From NCBI RefSeq assembly GCF_037477895.1, contig NZ_CP132744.1, positions 682,001 through 746,000 of the forward strand: 64,000 nt of DNA, written 5' to 3'. This stretch comes from Mycetohabitans endofungorum. GTDB taxonomy: Bacteria; Pseudomonadota; Gammaproteobacteria; Burkholderiales; Burkholderiaceae. Shown here in pieces: positions 49,257 to 59,922 of the stretch (within the stretch, counting starts at the first letter, position 1; every line of letters begins with the position of its first letter). Made by a program: the position numbers and the translations under genes. A model generated the notes under the pieces. That model was given only the letters and a program-made list of their open reading frames with translations, was not told the origin of the DNA and did not search any database.

Positions 49257-49257
49257 G
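49219..49257 (+). pseudogene. mazF: mazF toxin stump
   Basis: An ATG overlapping the mazE stop (ATGA) begins the peptide MRRGDFVSIASF and then stops. MRRGD(F/L)V is the usual start of MazF/PemK toxins in this position, so the rest of mazF was probably lost. The same bases form the terminator stem, so the resemblance could be partly fortuitous. Confidence 0.5.
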
Positions 49258-49414
49258 TTGAAACGATGTCCGTGAATTGTACAGGTGATGCGCAATGCAT
49301 GCGTCCCTCGCGCCGGATCCGGCCTTGGCTGCGTAAAGTGCTACAATTTAAAGCTATTTTCCGTATTTCATTAGGGGCAGCCGCGCACGCGGCCGCTTGA
49401 GCGAACGCCCATAC

Positions 49415-50923
49415 ATGTCAGATTCAGCCATTACCTCACGTTCCGTCCCGACTGACGCGGGGGCTTGCGGTGCTACGGCAAGCGCCGCCGCCTCCAATTC
49501 CGCGCCAGCCGCCGCTCCGTTGTCATTCGACGGGTTCGGCTTTGCTGCGCCGATCCTTCAGGCGATAGGCGAACAGGGCTACACGAAACCGACGCCGATC
49601 CAGGCGCAGGCGATTCCCATCGTGCTGGCCGGACGCGATGTTATGGGCGCGGCGCAGACCGGTACCGGCAAGACGGCCAGCTTCTCGCTACCGATCATCC
49701 AGCGCTTGTTGCCGCTCGCCAGTACCAGTGCGTCTCCCGCACGTCACCCAGTGCGGGCGTTAATTCTGACGCCTACGCGCGAACTTGCGGACCAGGTGGC
49801 GGCCAATGTGCATGCGTACGCCAAGCATACCCCGCTACGCAGTGCGGTCGTGTTCGGCGGCGTCGATATGAATCCACAAACGGCTGAATTGCGCCGCGGG
49901 GTCGAGATCCTGATCGCGACGCCCGGCCGGCTGCTCGATCATGTGCAACAAAAGAGCACGTCACTGGCGCAGGTGCAGATGCTCGTGCTCGACGAAGCCG
50001 ACCGGATGCTCGACATGGGCTTCCTGCCCGACTTGCAGCGAATCCTGAACCTGTTGCCGAACCAAAGGCAAACGTTGCTGTTTTCCGCGACGTTCTCTGC
50101 CGAAATCAAGAAGCTCGCGTCGACCTACTTGCGTAATCCGGTCACGATTGAGGTGGCTCGCAGTAATTCGACGGCATCGAACGTGCGACAAATCGTCTTC
50201 GAGGTGGCCGAGCCGGACAAGCCGGCGGCGGTCGTGCAGTTGATTCGCCAGCGCGGATTGAAGCAGGTGATCGTTTTCTGCAACAGCAAGATCGGTGCGA
50301 GCCGGCTTGCAAGGCAACTTGAGCGCGATGGCGTGGTCGCCACCGCAATCCATGGTGACCGTTCGCAAAGCGAGCGGATGCAGGCGTTGGATGCGTTCAA
50401 GCGCGGCCAGATCGAGGCCTTGGTTGCGACCGACGTGGCTGCGCGCGGCCTGGATATCGCGGAGTTGCCGGCGGTGATTAATTTCGACTTGCCGTTCAAT
50501 GCGGAAGACTATGTGCACCGGATCGGGCGCACGGGTCGTGCCGGGGCATCCGGTGATGCGCTGTCGTTGTTCAGTGGCAACGAGCGGAAACAACTGGCGG
50601 ACATCGAAAAACTGATCAAGCGAGCGTTGACCATCGAGCCGCTCGAACTGGACCGGCCGGCACGTCAAGGCCGTTCGCGTTATCACGACGATCGCGATGA
50701 CCGCCGTCGCGATCGTCATGCACACGTCGCTGACCGGGTGCGCGCGTCAATGCGTGACGCCCAGCCGGCTGATGATTTCTTCACGAAGCCGTATGAGCCG
50801 TCGCCTTCGGCCCGCCAGACATCGGAACGCGCGGAATCGAGCCCATCGACCGACAAGAAGGGGCCGAAGCGACCGCTGGCCGCGCTGCTGGGCGGCTTCG
50901 GCATGCCGCGCCGGAATTCGTGA
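49415..50923 (+). CDS. rhlE: DEAD-box RNA helicase RhlE
   Basis: An ATP-dependent RNA helicase of 502 residues. Motifs in order: PTPIQAQAIP (Q motif), AQTGTGKT (Walker A), TPTREL, DEAD in MLVLDEADRML, SAT in LFSATFS, TDVAARGLDI and HRIGRTGRAG. The N-terminal 35 residues are Ala/Ser-rich, and the C-terminal 90 are a basic Arg/Asp tail typical of RhlE. I chose the ATG at 49415; a TTG at 49397 is in frame. The role is ribosome assembly or mRNA turnover. Confidence 0.94.
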   Translation: MSDSAITSRSVPTDAGACGATASAAASNSAPAAAPLSFDGFGFAAPILQAIGEQGYTKPTPIQAQAIPIVLAGRDVMGAAQTGTGKTASFSLPIIQRLLPLASTSASPARHPVRALILTPTRELADQVAANVHAYAKHTPLRSAVVFGGVDMNPQTAELRRGVEILIATPGRLLDHVQQKSTSLAQVQMLVLDEADRMLDMGFLPDLQRILNLLPNQRQTLLFSATFSAEIKKLASTYLRNPVTIEVARSNSTASNVRQIVFEVAEPDKPAAVVQLIRQRGLKQVIVFCNSKIGASRLARQLERDGVVATAIHGDRSQSERMQALDAFKRGQIEALVATDVAARGLDIAELPAVINFDLPFNAEDYVHRIGRTGRAGASGDALSLFSGNERKQLADIEKLIKRALTIEPLELDRPARQGRSRYHDDRDDRRRDRHAHVADRVRASMRDAQPADDFFTKPYEPSPSARQTSERAESSPSTDKKGPKRPLAALLGGFGMPRRNS

Positions 50924-50928
50924 CCGTG

Positions 50929-51843
50929 TCACGCGCGCGTCGCCAGGCGCGCGCCCCAAGCGGGCACCGCCTCGCGATAGAAGGCCTCCAGCGTCGTGCA
51001 TCGCTGGGGCGCCAACGCGAGCCCGAGATGCGACGCCGCAGCCAGTAGCGCCTTGAGCGGCCGGTCGATGTCGATCGGCGGTGCGCCGGTTTGCTTGCTC
51101 AATTTCTCGCCCTGCGCATTGATGACGACGGGCACGTGCAGATAAGCGGGCGTTGGGTAGCCGAGGCAGCGCTGCAAGTAGATTTGCCGCGCGGTGGAAT
51201 CGAGCAGGTCTGCGCCGCGCACGACGTCGGTAATCTGTTGCTGCGCGTCGTCGACGACCACTGCGAGCTGGTAGGCCCAAAGTCCATCTGCGCGCTTCAT
51301 CACGAAGTCGCCGACCTCGGTGGCGAGATTCTGCTGCTGCGCATGCTGCCAGCGGTCATCGAAGACGATCACTGCGTTTTCCCCATCCGGCACCCGAATG
51401 CGCCACGCACGCGCTGGCTTGCCGTGCAATCCGCTTCGGCACGTTCCTGGGTAAGCGAGTGTCGTGTGTCGAACGTGCGTGCGCCGCAGCGAATCAGCGA
51501 TTTCCTTGCGTGTGCATCCGCATGGATAAATCAGGCCCGCTGTATCCAATTGCGTGAGCGCTTGCTGGTACAGCGCGGTACGAGTGCTTTGCCATACCGG
51601 CGTTTCATCGCAGTGCATGCCGAGCCGATGTAGCGTCTTCAAGATGTGTTCTGCTGCGCCGGGCACTGTGCGCGGTATATCGATGTCCTCTATCCTGACC
51701 AGCCACATGCCGTCATGCGCACGCGCGTCCAGGTAGCTCGCTAGCGCGCTGACCAGCGAGCCTTGATGCAGCGGGCCGCTCGGGGACGGCGCAAAACGGC
51801 CGCGATAGCGGCGCGGCGACGCGCTCCCGGTTATCCTCTGCAT
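50929..51843 (-). CDS. gluQ: Glutamyl-Q tRNA(Asp) synthetase
   Basis: Charges glutamate onto queuosine-34 of tRNA-Asp. At 304 residues it has the catalytic core of GluRS without the anticodon domain. The class I motif appears as [20 protein letters not shown]; the zinc-like site is [10 protein letters not shown]; the KMSKS equivalent is GEKLSKQTG. It converges on rhlE. Confidence 0.93.
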   Translation of the reverse strand: MQRITGSASPRRYRGRFAPSPSGPLHQGSLVSALASYLDARAHDGMWLVRIEDIDIPRTVPGAAEHILKTLHRLGMHCDETPVWQSTRTALYQQALTQLDTAGLIYPCGCTRKEIADSLRRTHVRHTTLAYPGTCRSGLHGKPARAWRIRVPDGENAVIVFDDRWQHAQQQNLATEVGDFVMKRADGLWAYQLAVVVDDAQQQITDVVRGADLLDSTARQIYLQRCLGYPTPAYLHVPVVINAQGEKLSKQTGAPPIDIDRPLKALLAAASHLGLALAPQRCTTLEAFYREAVPAWGARLATRA

Positions 51844-51910
51844 CGCAAAGCGTTTTTTACGTCATGACCAGTGGGCAAGCCGTGCCTATCGCGACCCGGC
51901 AGGGCGCGCA

Positions 51911-52792
51911 TCATGTGGCGATCTGTGCCGATGGCTCGGATGATAGGCACGTATCGTTCGCGCAGTGCGGGCACTGTTCGCCGGCGACATAAAGCGGCGA
52001 TTGTTGTTCGGTCGGGGTGACGACCGCGCGGCACGCGAAGCACTGCACAGTGCCGGTCGGTTCGAGCTGCGGGTTGAGCGCCGTTCGATGATCGAACACA
52101 AAGCAGTCGCCATGGTAGTGAGCGCCGCCCACCTCTTCGAAGTACTTCAAGATGCCGCCATCGAGCTGGTACACGCTGTCGATGCCGATGTTGTGCATAT
52201 GGATTGCGGCTTTCTCGCAGCGGATGCCGCCGGTGCAAAACGACACGACGGTCTTGCCTGCCAGCGTGTCTCGATGTGAAGCGACAGCATCCGGAAACTC
52301 GCTGAACTTTGTCAGCCGATAGTCGATTGCGTTGTCGAATGTGCCCACGTCGACTTCGAACGCATTGCGCGTGTCGAGCATCACCACGGGACGGCCGGCG
52401 TCATCGTGCCCGCGATCGAGCCATTGCTTCAGGGTGCGCGCATCGATCGCCGGCGCGCGGCCGGCTTCGGGCCGTATCGCCGGTGACTTCATCGTGATGA
52501 TCTCACGCTTGAGCCTGACTAGCATGCGTCGGAACGGTTGCTTGTCCGACAGGCTTTGCTTGAATGGCAAATCCGCGAACTTACCACCAAACATCGGGTC
52601 GGTGCGCAGGTAGTCGATGAACGCGTCAGTTGCCTCGCGGCTGCCGGCGATGAACAGGTTGATGCCCTCGGGCGCTAGCAAAATCGTGCCGCGTAGCGCC
52701 AGCGCGTCACATCGCTGTCGCAGCACCGGACGCCACGTGTCGATCGCGTCCAGCGAAATGAATTTGTAGGCGGCAAGGTTGACGATACTCAT
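51911..52792 (-). CDS. trhO: tRNA uridine(34) hydroxylase, rhodanese-like
   Basis: Adds oxygen to U34 of tRNAs in the pathway to 5-methoxyuridine. It has 293 residues: an N-terminal YceA domain ([29 protein letters not shown]), then a rhodanese domain with the active-site cysteine in [14 protein letters not shown], and a C-terminal zinc-ribbon-like CFACRAVV and CPHC pair. I chose the ATG at 52792, matching the family start ([11 protein letters not shown]). Confidence 0.93.
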   Translation of the reverse strand: MSIVNLAAYKFISLDAIDTWRPVLRQRCDALALRGTILLAPEGINLFIAGSREATDAFIDYLRTDPMFGGKFADLPFKQSLSDKQPFRRMLVRLKREIITMKSPAIRPEAGRAPAIDARTLKQWLDRGHDDAGRPVVMLDTRNAFEVDVGTFDNAIDYRLTKFSEFPDAVASHRDTLAGKTVVSFCTGGIRCEKAAIHMHNIGIDSVYQLDGGILKYFEEVGGAHYHGDCFVFDHRTALNPQLEPTGTVQCFACRAVVTPTEQQSPLYVAGEQCPHCANDTCLSSEPSAQIAT

Positions 52793-52988
52793 GGTGTGCT
52801 GCTCTTGGCGAAAACAGAAATCAATGTGGCCGTGCGGCGACCATAGGCATGGCCGTGCGGCGACTGTGGGCAGGAGGGCGCTTGGTCCGCCCATCGACCG
52901 GGATGGCGCCGGCGTCATAGGGTTGTATTATCGCCGATCCGTCGCCCAGACCGCATCGGCCAGTTGGTCAGCGAGCGGTCGCGCTTAT

Positions 52989-53060
52989 TCACATAGGCCG
53001 TCTCGCTCACATAGTTCGTCTCGCTCACATAGTTCGTCTCGCTCACATAGTTCGTCTCGC
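52989..53060. repeat. Four tandem 18-bp repeats before dnaE
   Basis: The unit TCACATAGTTCGTCTCGC occurs three times exactly (53007-53060), preceded by one copy with two changes (52989-53006). The array lies about 95 bases before the dnaE1 start, within the 363-base gap between trhO and dnaE1. Such arrays vary in copy number by slippage. Confidence 0.9.
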
Positions 53061-53155
53061 CGACTGGGCCGCCTGGCGCAGACCGGTATGCTGTCGTGAG
53101 GGCCGGCGCGGCAGCATGACGGTCGGTGTCGCTCCCCGCAAGGTAAAATACCTCT

Positions 53156-56100
53156 ATGTCTGATCCACGCTTCGTCCATCTGCGCGTTCACTCCGAGTTT
53201 TCCATTGCCGACGGCATCGTGCGTCTTGACGACGCGGTCGAGCGGGCAGCGGAAGACGGGCAAGGTGCGCTTGCACTGACCGATCTCGCCAACGCGTTCG
53301 GCCTGGTGCGTTTTTACAAGGCGGCTCGTGCGCACGGCGTCAAGCCGATCGTCGGTGCCGACGTCTGGGTCTCGAACCCCGACGATCGCGACAAGCCGGC
53401 ACGGCTGTTGTTGCTCGTCAAGGACCGGCGTGGCTATCTAAACCTGTGCGAGTTGCTCAGCCGCGCGTGGTTGACGAACCAGTACCGCGGTCGGGCCGAG
53501 GTTGACTGCCAGTGGTTCGAAACGGGCCTTGCCGAAGGCCTGCTGGCGTTATCCGGTGCGCAACACGGCGACATCGGTATCGCGCTGGCCGCGGGCAACG
53601 TGCAGGCGGCCGCACGCCATGCGCAGCGCTGGTCGGCGATCTTCCCGAATGCGTTCTACATCGAGTTGCAGCGAATGCGGCAACCGGGTGTCGAAGCTTA
53701 TGTACAGCAGGCGGTGGAGCTTGCTGCGCAGTTGAGGCTGCCCGTAGTGGCGACGCATCCGGTGCAGTTTATGACGCCGGAGGACTTCACCGCGCACGAA
53801 GCGCGTGTATGTATCTCCGAAGGCGACATACTTGCCAACCCGAGACGCGCGAAGCGGTTTTCGACGGACCAGTACTTCTTCACGCAGCAGCAGATGTGCG
53901 AGCTGTTTGCCGATATCCCGTCGGCGCTGGCCAACACGGTGGAAATCGCCAAGCGCTGCAACCTGACGCTTGAACTGGGCAAGCCCAAGCTGCCGTTGTT
54001 CCCGACACCGGACGGGATGTCGCTGGACGATTACCTCGTTCAGTTGTCCAATAGTGGACTCGAGCAGCGCCTCGAGCAGTTGTTTCCGGATGCGACGCAA
54101 CGTAACGCGCAGCGCCAGACGTATCAAGAACGGCTGGCGTTCGAGTGTGACACCATCATCAAGATGGGTTTTCCGGGTTACTTCCTGATCGTCGCGGACT
54201 TCATCAACTGGGCCAAGAACAATGGGGTGCCGGTGGGGCCGGGACGGGGATCGGGCGCCGGTTCGCTGGTGGCGTTCGCGCTCGGGATCACGGATTTGGA
54301 TCCATTGCGCTACAACCTGCTGTTCGAGCGGTTCCTCAATCCCGAGCGTGTCTCGATGCCGGACTTCGACATCGACTTCTGCCAGGATGGCCGCGATCGC
54401 GTGATCCAATATGTGAAGAGCAAGTATGGCGCCGATGCGGTGTCGCAGATCGCCACATTTGGCACGATGGCAGCAAAGGCTGCGGTGCGCGACATCGGCC
54501 GCGTGCTGGACTTGGGCTACAACTTCACCGATGGTGTCGCGAAGCTGATTCCGTTTAAGCCCGGCAAGCATGTGACGATTGCCGACGCGATGAAGGAGGA
54601 GCCGCAGCTGCAGGAGCGATTCGACAACGAGGACGAGGTGCGCCAGTTGCTCGAACTCGCGCAACGCGTCGAAGGGTTGACGCGCAACGTCGGCATGCAC
54701 GCCGGGGGTGTGTTGATCGCGCCAGGCAAGCTGACTGATTTTTGTCCGCTGTACACGCAGGGTGACGACGGTGGTGTCGTCAGCCAGTACGATAAGGATG
54801 ACGTCGAGGCCGTCGGGCTCGTCAAGTTCGACTTTCTCGGATTGACCACGCTCACGATCCTCGATTGGGCCGAGCGCTACATCCGGCGACTGGACCCGTC
54901 CAAGCAGGATTGGTCGCTCGCGCAGGTGCCGCTGGACGACCCCGCGTCGTTCACGATCCTGAAGAACGCCAATACGGTGGCGGTGTTCCAGTTGGAAAGC
55001 CGCGGCATGCAAGGCATGCTCAAGGATGCGCAGCCCGACCGCTTTGAGGACATCATCGCGCTGGTCGCGCTGTACCGGCCGGGCCCGATGGATCTGATTC
55101 CAAGCTTTTGCGCGCGCAAGCATGGGCGAGAAACGGTCGAATATCCGGATCCCCGCGTCGAGCCTATCCTGAAAGAGACCTATGGCATCATGGTCTATCA
55201 GGAGCAGGTGATGCAGATGGCGCAGATCATCGGCGGCTATTCACTCGGCGGCGCGGACTTGCTGCGTCGCGCGATGGGCAAGAAAAAGCCTGAGGAGATG
55301 GCCAAGCATCGCGAGTTGTTCCGTGAAGGAGCAGCCAAGAATGGCTTGAGCGCGGAAAAGGCTGATGAGATCTTCGACTTAATGGAGAAGTTCGCCGGCT
55401 ACGGCTTTAATAAGTCGCACGCGGCGGCATATGCGCTGCTCGCGTATTACACCGCGTGGCTCAAGGTGCATCATCCGGCCGAATTCATGGCGGCCAATAT
55501 GTCGCTTGCGATGGATGACACCGACAAGGTGAAGATCCTTTTCGAGGACTGCATCGCGAACCATCTGGCGGTGCTGCCGCCGGACATTAATCAGTCGGCC
55601 TACCGCTTCGAGCCGGTGGCCGATGCGCCGGGCAAGCGCTCGAAGATGATCCGCTACGGCCTGGGTGCGATCAAAGGTAGTGGGCAGAACGCGATCGAGG
55701 AGATCTTGCGGGCCCGCGAGTCGCAGCCGTTCAGCGACCTGTTTGACTTCTGCGAGCGCGTCGATCGCCGCATTGTGAATCGCCGCACGATCGAGGCGCT
55801 GATCCGGGCCGGCGCATTTGATTCGCTGCACGAGAACCGGGCGCAACTGCTCGCGTCGGTGCCGCTGGCGATGGAGGCGGCCGAGCAGGCGAGCGCCAAT
55901 GCGCTGCAGGGCGGCCTGTTCGACATGCCCGATGGCTCGAGCGGCCATCAGCATGAGTTGGTCGACGAGCCGGCGTGGACGGAGAAGCGCAAGCTGCAGG
56001 AGGAGAAAGCGGCGCTTGGCTTCTATATTTCCGGGCACTTGTTCGACGCATACAAGGATGAAGTGCGACGCTTCGTGCGCCAGAAAATCGGGGAGTTGAA

Positions 56101-56752
56101 GGAAGGGCGCGACAAGGTGATCGCCGGCGTGATCACGGCGATGCGCACGCAGATGACGCAACGCGGCAAGATGCTGGTCGCAGTGCTCGATGACGGCACT
56201 GGCCAGTGCGAGGTCACGGTCTTCAACGAGATCTACGACGCAAATCGCGCGATCTTCAAGGAAGACGAACTGCTGGTCGTGCAGGGACAAGCGCGCAACG
56301 ACAGCTTTACCGGTGGCATTCGCTTCACCGTCGACATCGTCATGGATCTGGAGCGCGCCCGCCGCCGCTATGCGGACTCGCTGCTGTTGTCGATCAATGG
56401 CAATGCGGATCCGAGGCGGTTGCGTGATTTGCTCGAACCGCACCGGCTGGCGGCAACCCCGCAGTCCGAACAGATGCCGGTGGTCGCCGGCACGTCGGGC
56501 CGGGCGCGTCATGCCGGTGGCCCGCCGCGCGGCCCGGCGGGCGATGGCGGCAACGGGCGTCGCAACGGCGACGCGCGTGGCGGCCCGGAGCCGGGCGGCT
56601 TGCGGGTCAGAATCCGCTACCAGGGCATTGGCGCGCAATGCGACTCGACGCTGGGCGACGCGTGGCGCGTGAGGCCCAGCGATGACCTTCTCAACCTGCT
56701 GCGTGCCGAATTCAGCGCGGGCGCTGTCGAGATCCAGTATCCGCAGCGCTGA
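53156..56752 (+). CDS. dnaE: DNA polymerase III alpha subunit
   Basis: The replicative polymerase of 1198 residues. The N-terminal PHP domain starts with [13 protein letters not shown]. The polymerase core has [23 protein letters not shown] and the catalytic aspartates in [14 protein letters not shown]; the beta-binding and OB domains follow ([19 protein letters not shown]). Near the C-terminus a Gly/Arg-rich insert (about residues 1105-1145) makes it a little longer than E. coli DnaE. It is the only complete DnaE here, in contrast to the broken dnaE2 at 39872-40805. Confidence 0.97.
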   Translation: MSDPRFVHLRVHSEFSIADGIVRLDDAVERAAEDGQGALALTDLANAFGLVRFYKAARAHGVKPIVGADVWVSNPDDRDKPARLLLLVKDRRGYLNLCELLSRAWLTNQYRGRAEVDCQWFETGLAEGLLALSGAQHGDIGIALAAGNVQAAARHAQRWSAIFPNAFYIELQRMRQPGVEAYVQQAVELAAQLRLPVVATHPVQFMTPEDFTAHEARVCISEGDILANPRRAKRFSTDQYFFTQQQMCELFADIPSALANTVEIAKRCNLTLELGKPKLPLFPTPDGMSLDDYLVQLSNSGLEQRLEQLFPDATQRNAQRQTYQERLAFECDTIIKMGFPGYFLIVADFINWAKNNGVPVGPGRGSGAGSLVAFALGITDLDPLRYNLLFERFLNPERVSMPDFDIDFCQDGRDRVIQYVKSKYGADAVSQIATFGTMAAKAAVRDIGRVLDLGYNFTDGVAKLIPFKPGKHVTIADAMKEEPQLQERFDNEDEVRQLLELAQRVEGLTRNVGMHAGGVLIAPGKLTDFCPLYTQGDDGGVVSQYDKDDVEAVGLVKFDFLGLTTLTILDWAERYIRRLDPSKQDWSLAQVPLDDPASFTILKNANTVAVFQLESRGMQGMLKDAQPDRFEDIIALVALYRPGPMDLIPSFCARKHGRETVEYPDPRVEPILKETYGIMVYQEQVMQMAQIIGGYSLGGADLLRRAMGKKKPEEMAKHRELFREGAAKNGLSAEKADEIFDLMEKFAGYGFNKSHAAAYALLAYYTAWLKVHHPAEFMAANMSLAMDDTDKVKILFEDCIANHLAVLPPDINQSAYRFEPVADAPGKRSKMIRYGLGAIKGSGQNAIEEILRARESQPFSDLFDFCERVDRRIVNRRTIEALIRAGAFDSLHENRAQLLASVPLAMEAAEQASANALQGGLFDMPDGSSGHQHELVDEPAWTEKRKLQEEKAALGFYISGHLFDAYKDEVRRFVRQKIGELKEGRDKVIAGVITAMRTQMTQRGKMLVAVLDDGTGQCEVTVFNEIYDANRAIFKEDELLVVQGQARNDSFTGGIRFTVDIVMDLERARRRYADSLLLSINGNADPRRLRDLLEPHRLAATPQSEQMPVVAGTSGRARHAGGPPRGPAGDGGNGRRNGDARGGPEPGGLRVRIRYQGIGAQCDSTLGDAWRVRPSDDLLNLLRAEFSAGAVEIQYPQR

Positions 56753-56771
56753 CACCACCGAAAGGATTGAT

Positions 56772-58556
56772 TTGACTACACCTGAGAACAGCGGGGCCAG
56801 TAGCGTGGCCAAGCCCGTCGCGCACGTCGATGTACTGGCCCGCATCGGCCGGATCGTGCGGCCGTACTGGTGGGCTGTCGTGCTCGCGATCGTATCGATG
56901 GGGCTGGTGGCGGCGGCCGAGGCGGGCATTCCGGCGTTGCTCAAACCGTTGATCGACAAAGGTTTCGGTACGAAGGACCCGAGTTCGTCGGTTCACTGGT
57001 ATGTTCCGGTGGCGATCATCGGGCTCGCGCTAGCTCGTGGGCTTGCACAGTACGCGTCCGGCTACCTATTGTCCTACGTGCTGAACCGCGCTTTGTTGGA
57101 CCTGCGGTTGCAGATGTTCCAGACGATGCTGCGCGCACCGGCCGCTTTTTTCCAACGTGAGACGGCCAGCACGATCATCAATGCGATCGTGTTCGAGGTG
57201 AACCAGGTGCTCAACGTGTTGACGAACGTACTAGTCACGCTCGTGCGCGATTCGTTGACGGTGGTGTTCCTGCTCGGCTATCTGTTCTACCTCAATTGGC
57301 GGTTGACGCTAATCGTTGCGGTGATCCTGCCGGCGATCGGCTGGCTGGTCAGCAAGATTAACCGGCGTTTGCGCCGGCTCAATCGTGAGCAGCAAATGCT
57401 GACCAACCAGCTATCGTACGTCGTCGAGGAGACGGTTGGCGGCTACAAGGTCGTCAAGGTGCACAACGGCGAACCGTACGAAATGGGCCGCTTCATGCAT
57501 GTGAGCCGGCGCCTGCGTGGCTATGCAATGCGGGTGGCGATTTCCGGCGGCCTGGCTCAGCCGCTGACGCAGTTTCTCGCATCGATCGCTTTGGCTGTGG
57601 TGATTACGATTGCCGTGATCCAATCGGCGAACGACCAGACGACGGTCGGTGGATTTGTCGCGTTCGTCACGTCGATGTTGCTCGTGATTTCGCCGTTGAA
57701 GCACTTGATCGACGTCAACCAGCCGTTGACACGCGGCATGACGGCCGCCGAGCTGATTTTTGGCCTGATTGACGAGCCGGTGGAGGATGCCGGCGGCGAA
57801 CGGAAACTTGATCGTGCGACCGGCAGTGTCGAATTCGAACAGGTGAGTTTCGACTATGGGGCAGCGCAGCGGCCGACGCTCGACGACATCTCGTTGAAGA
57901 TTGCGCCGGGTGAGATGGTGGCGCTGGCCGGGCCATCCGGCAGCGGCAAGACTACGCTGGTGAACCTGTTGCCCCGCTTCTTTGATCCGACCGCCGGGCG
58001 CGTGTTGATCGACGGCGTGCCGTTGCCCGAGTATCGATTGCCGGACCTGCGCAAACAGATCGCATTCGTTAGTCAGGATGTCGTGCTGTTCAACGATACG
58101 ATTGCGGCTAACGTCGCCTATGGGCAGCCTGTAGAGCGCGAGCGCGTCGATGCCGCGCTACGCGCAGCCAGTCTCACGGAGGCGGTTGCGTTGATGCCGG
58201 CGGGGATCGATACGCTGGTTGGCGACAATGGCATGCGACTGTCCGGCGGACAGCGGCAACGGCTCGCGATTGCCCGCGCAATCTACAAGGATGCGCCGAT
58301 TTTGATCCTCGATGAGGCGACGTCGGCACTCGATTCGGAGTCGGAACGCCATGTGCAAGCGGCGCTCGAGGTGTTGATGCGTGGACGGACCACGCTGGTG
58401 ATCGCGCACCGACTGTCGACGATTGAGCGCGCCGATCGCATCCTCGTGCTCGATGGCGGTCGGATCGTTGAGGAGGGGACGCACGCGGAGCTATTGTGTC
58501 GCGACGGTCTGTATGCGAACCTGCATCGGATTCAGTATCAGCAAGGGACGGCGTAG
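56772..58556 (+). CDS. msbA: Lipid A export ABC transporter MsbA
   Basis: A 594-residue half-transporter that flips lipid A-core across the inner membrane. The N-terminal six-helix membrane domain (about residues 25-330) is followed by an ABC domain with [24 protein letters not shown] and [15 protein letters not shown]. It starts at a TTG (56772) with an AAAGGA ribosome-binding site 5 bases upstream; an ATG at 56682 lies inside dnaE in another frame. It begins 19 bases after dnaE. Confidence 0.95.
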   Translation: MTTPENSGASSVAKPVAHVDVLARIGRIVRPYWWAVVLAIVSMGLVAAAEAGIPALLKPLIDKGFGTKDPSSSVHWYVPVAIIGLALARGLAQYASGYLLSYVLNRALLDLRLQMFQTMLRAPAAFFQRETASTIINAIVFEVNQVLNVLTNVLVTLVRDSLTVVFLLGYLFYLNWRLTLIVAVILPAIGWLVSKINRRLRRLNREQQMLTNQLSYVVEETVGGYKVVKVHNGEPYEMGRFMHVSRRLRGYAMRVAISGGLAQPLTQFLASIALAVVITIAVIQSANDQTTVGGFVAFVTSMLLVISPLKHLIDVNQPLTRGMTAAELIFGLIDEPVEDAGGERKLDRATGSVEFEQVSFDYGAAQRPTLDDISLKIAPGEMVALAGPSGSGKTTLVNLLPRFFDPTAGRVLIDGVPLPEYRLPDLRKQIAFVSQDVVLFNDTIAANVAYGQPVERERVDAALRAASLTEAVALMPAGIDTLVGDNGMRLSGGQRQRLAIARAIYKDAPILILDEATSALDSESERHVQAALEVLMRGRTTLVIAHRLSTIERADRILVLDGGRIVEEGTHAELLCRDGLYANLHRIQYQQGTA

Positions 58557-58630
58557 CGGTGTACGCTACGCCGTGAGGTTGCCCCCGAAAAACGAATCCC
58601 TTGTTGAGCATTTAAACTCAAGCAAGAAGC

Positions 58631-58757
58631 GTCAAGAAGACGAGCAAGACGGCGCGGGCGCGCTACACGCTCGAATTCAAGCTGGAGGCGGTGCGGTTGG
58701 TTAAAGCCGGTCAGCGTATTGCGGCAGTGGCTGCGACGTTGGACGTGCCGGCATCGG
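58631..58757 (+). pseudogene. IS3-type transposase OrfA stump
   Basis: One frame encodes TSKTARARYTLEFKLEAVRL then VKAGQRIAAVAATLDVP, the N-terminal helix-turn-helix of an IS3/IS911-type OrfA. It has no clear start codon and breaks off at the junction with the AbiEi-like fragment. Confidence 0.7.
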
Positions 58758-58778
58758 GTGGCATTGACCTCGCACGAG

Positions 58779-58958
58779 GTTCACATAGAGGCCGCGTGCG
58801 ACATGCGTAATCAGTCCGGCACGCTCGTGGCGTGCGAGCGCCTTGAGCATAGCGCGTTCGTTCTCGGGGAATAGGAGACGGAGCGTGTTTAACGAATACA
58901 CCCAAATCCCTGCCTTGTCCCACCGGTCCATGGCCGCGATCAGTGCTCGAACAAGCAT
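58779..58958 (-). pseudogene. AbiEi-type antitoxin stump
   Basis: The first 60 residues resemble AbiEi-family antitoxins of type IV systems: DKAGIWVYSLNTLRLLFPEN, then LKALARHERAGLITHVARGLYVN (winged helix). After Asn60 the frame runs into IS DNA and stops at 58701. The AbiEii toxin gene is not present. Confidence 0.65.
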
Positions 58959-59279
58959 TCTATGATTTACAGAAACTGAACATTTATGGGCAGTATGTGT
59001 TCAGTGGCACAGGCATGGCAAGCCGGCTATGAAGGGCAAAATAACAATGTTCACGCTCCGCTAATGTCGGCAACTCGGTGCTGGTTGGCCGATGCACATC
59101 GGGAAAGGGGTGCGACGAAACTTGCCGCACTGAGATTGCGATGAGGCAACCTTGGTATCGGCAGGTGGTTTCGGACAAGCCGTGACGAACTGATGGTCGA
59201 AGCGAAACCCGGGTTCGATACTACAATCGTTTCCTTGCTAACTCGAACGTCAAGGAGCGACGCCGTCGTCGGCTCGGTT
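58959..59279. other. Gap between gene fragments, nothing recognised
   Basis: About 320 bases with only short frames (for example 58984-59178, minus strand) that look like no known protein. It is flanked by IS debris on both sides. Confidence 0.4.
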
Positions 59280-59542
59280 CACTGCGGTCGCTTGCCCTCT
59301 TCTTTGTAGTCGACACTAAGGCCAACGATGCGAGTTATACGCTCGTCTAGCCACGTTCTTGCGATCTGGCGACCCGCAGTTTCGCCGTGACCCCCTAGTA
59401 TCGATCGATGCTGTTGGCGCAGGCCAGCACGACGTGCTCGCCATGCTAACGCCTGCGCCGTCTTGCGGCGCATTGTCAGCGCCGTGAGTTGCTCGTGTCC
59501 CGCTTCGCTCAACACGAGTTCCGCCTTGGGTCTTGCGCTCAT
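59280..59542 (-). pseudogene. IS630-family transposase remnant
   Basis: The start MSARPKAELVLSEAGHEQL then TALTMRRKTAQALAWRAR is characteristic of IS630 transposases. After about 36 residues the reading frame shifts, and the rest is lost. No inverted repeats were found. Confidence 0.7.
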
Positions 59543-59751
59543 CGCCGCCTCTTTGTATCCGTGGCATGCACTACACGGTACTACAGGTGGCAATTATTCA
59601 ATAAATTCTTAATTCATGACACTAAGCGGTGTTTGAAATCGATGCCGCACCGGCTAAGGCTGAATTCGAGTTTTCTTCTGTCCGAAGGGCAGACCTAAGC
59701 AATAAATTTTTTGCTTATTCCTATCGTGATGCCTAAAATATCCATATCGTG

Positions 59752-59907
59752 TTAGCCAACAGGATTCGCTTTGAACGTCGCGCTAACATTCAGGAAGCGT
59801 TTCTCAAACTCGGCTGCTGCTTGATCTGCTGGAACATCATTTAGCGAGCGCAGTAGCCTTGATGAAACCGTCTCTAAGCGAGACTGGAAGGTTGGATTCG
59901 TGGCAGG
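59752..59907 (-). pseudogene. Unknown C-terminal gene fragment
   Basis: A frame without a start codon, containing RLETVSSRLLRSLNDVPAD then AAAEFEKRFLNVSATFKANP, ends at a TAA (59752). It looks like the end of a real helical protein whose front was lost. The rest of the gap 59543-59922 shows only an AT-rich stretch with the small hairpin AAGCAA/TTGCTT near 59697-59716. Confidence 0.35.
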
Positions 59908-59922
59908 CCGCCCGATCCAATC

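Noticed and set aside
52989..53060. TTCG repeats spaced regularly in the tandem array before dnaE, as possible PIP boxes
   Set aside because: The spacing between TTCG elements is 14 bases, not 16, and follows only from the 18-bp repeat unit.
53549..55123. A 524-residue minus-strand frame within dnaE1
   Set aside because: Antisense shadow of a highly biased GC-rich gene with no domain character. The same holds for 55379-56959 and 8658-9659.
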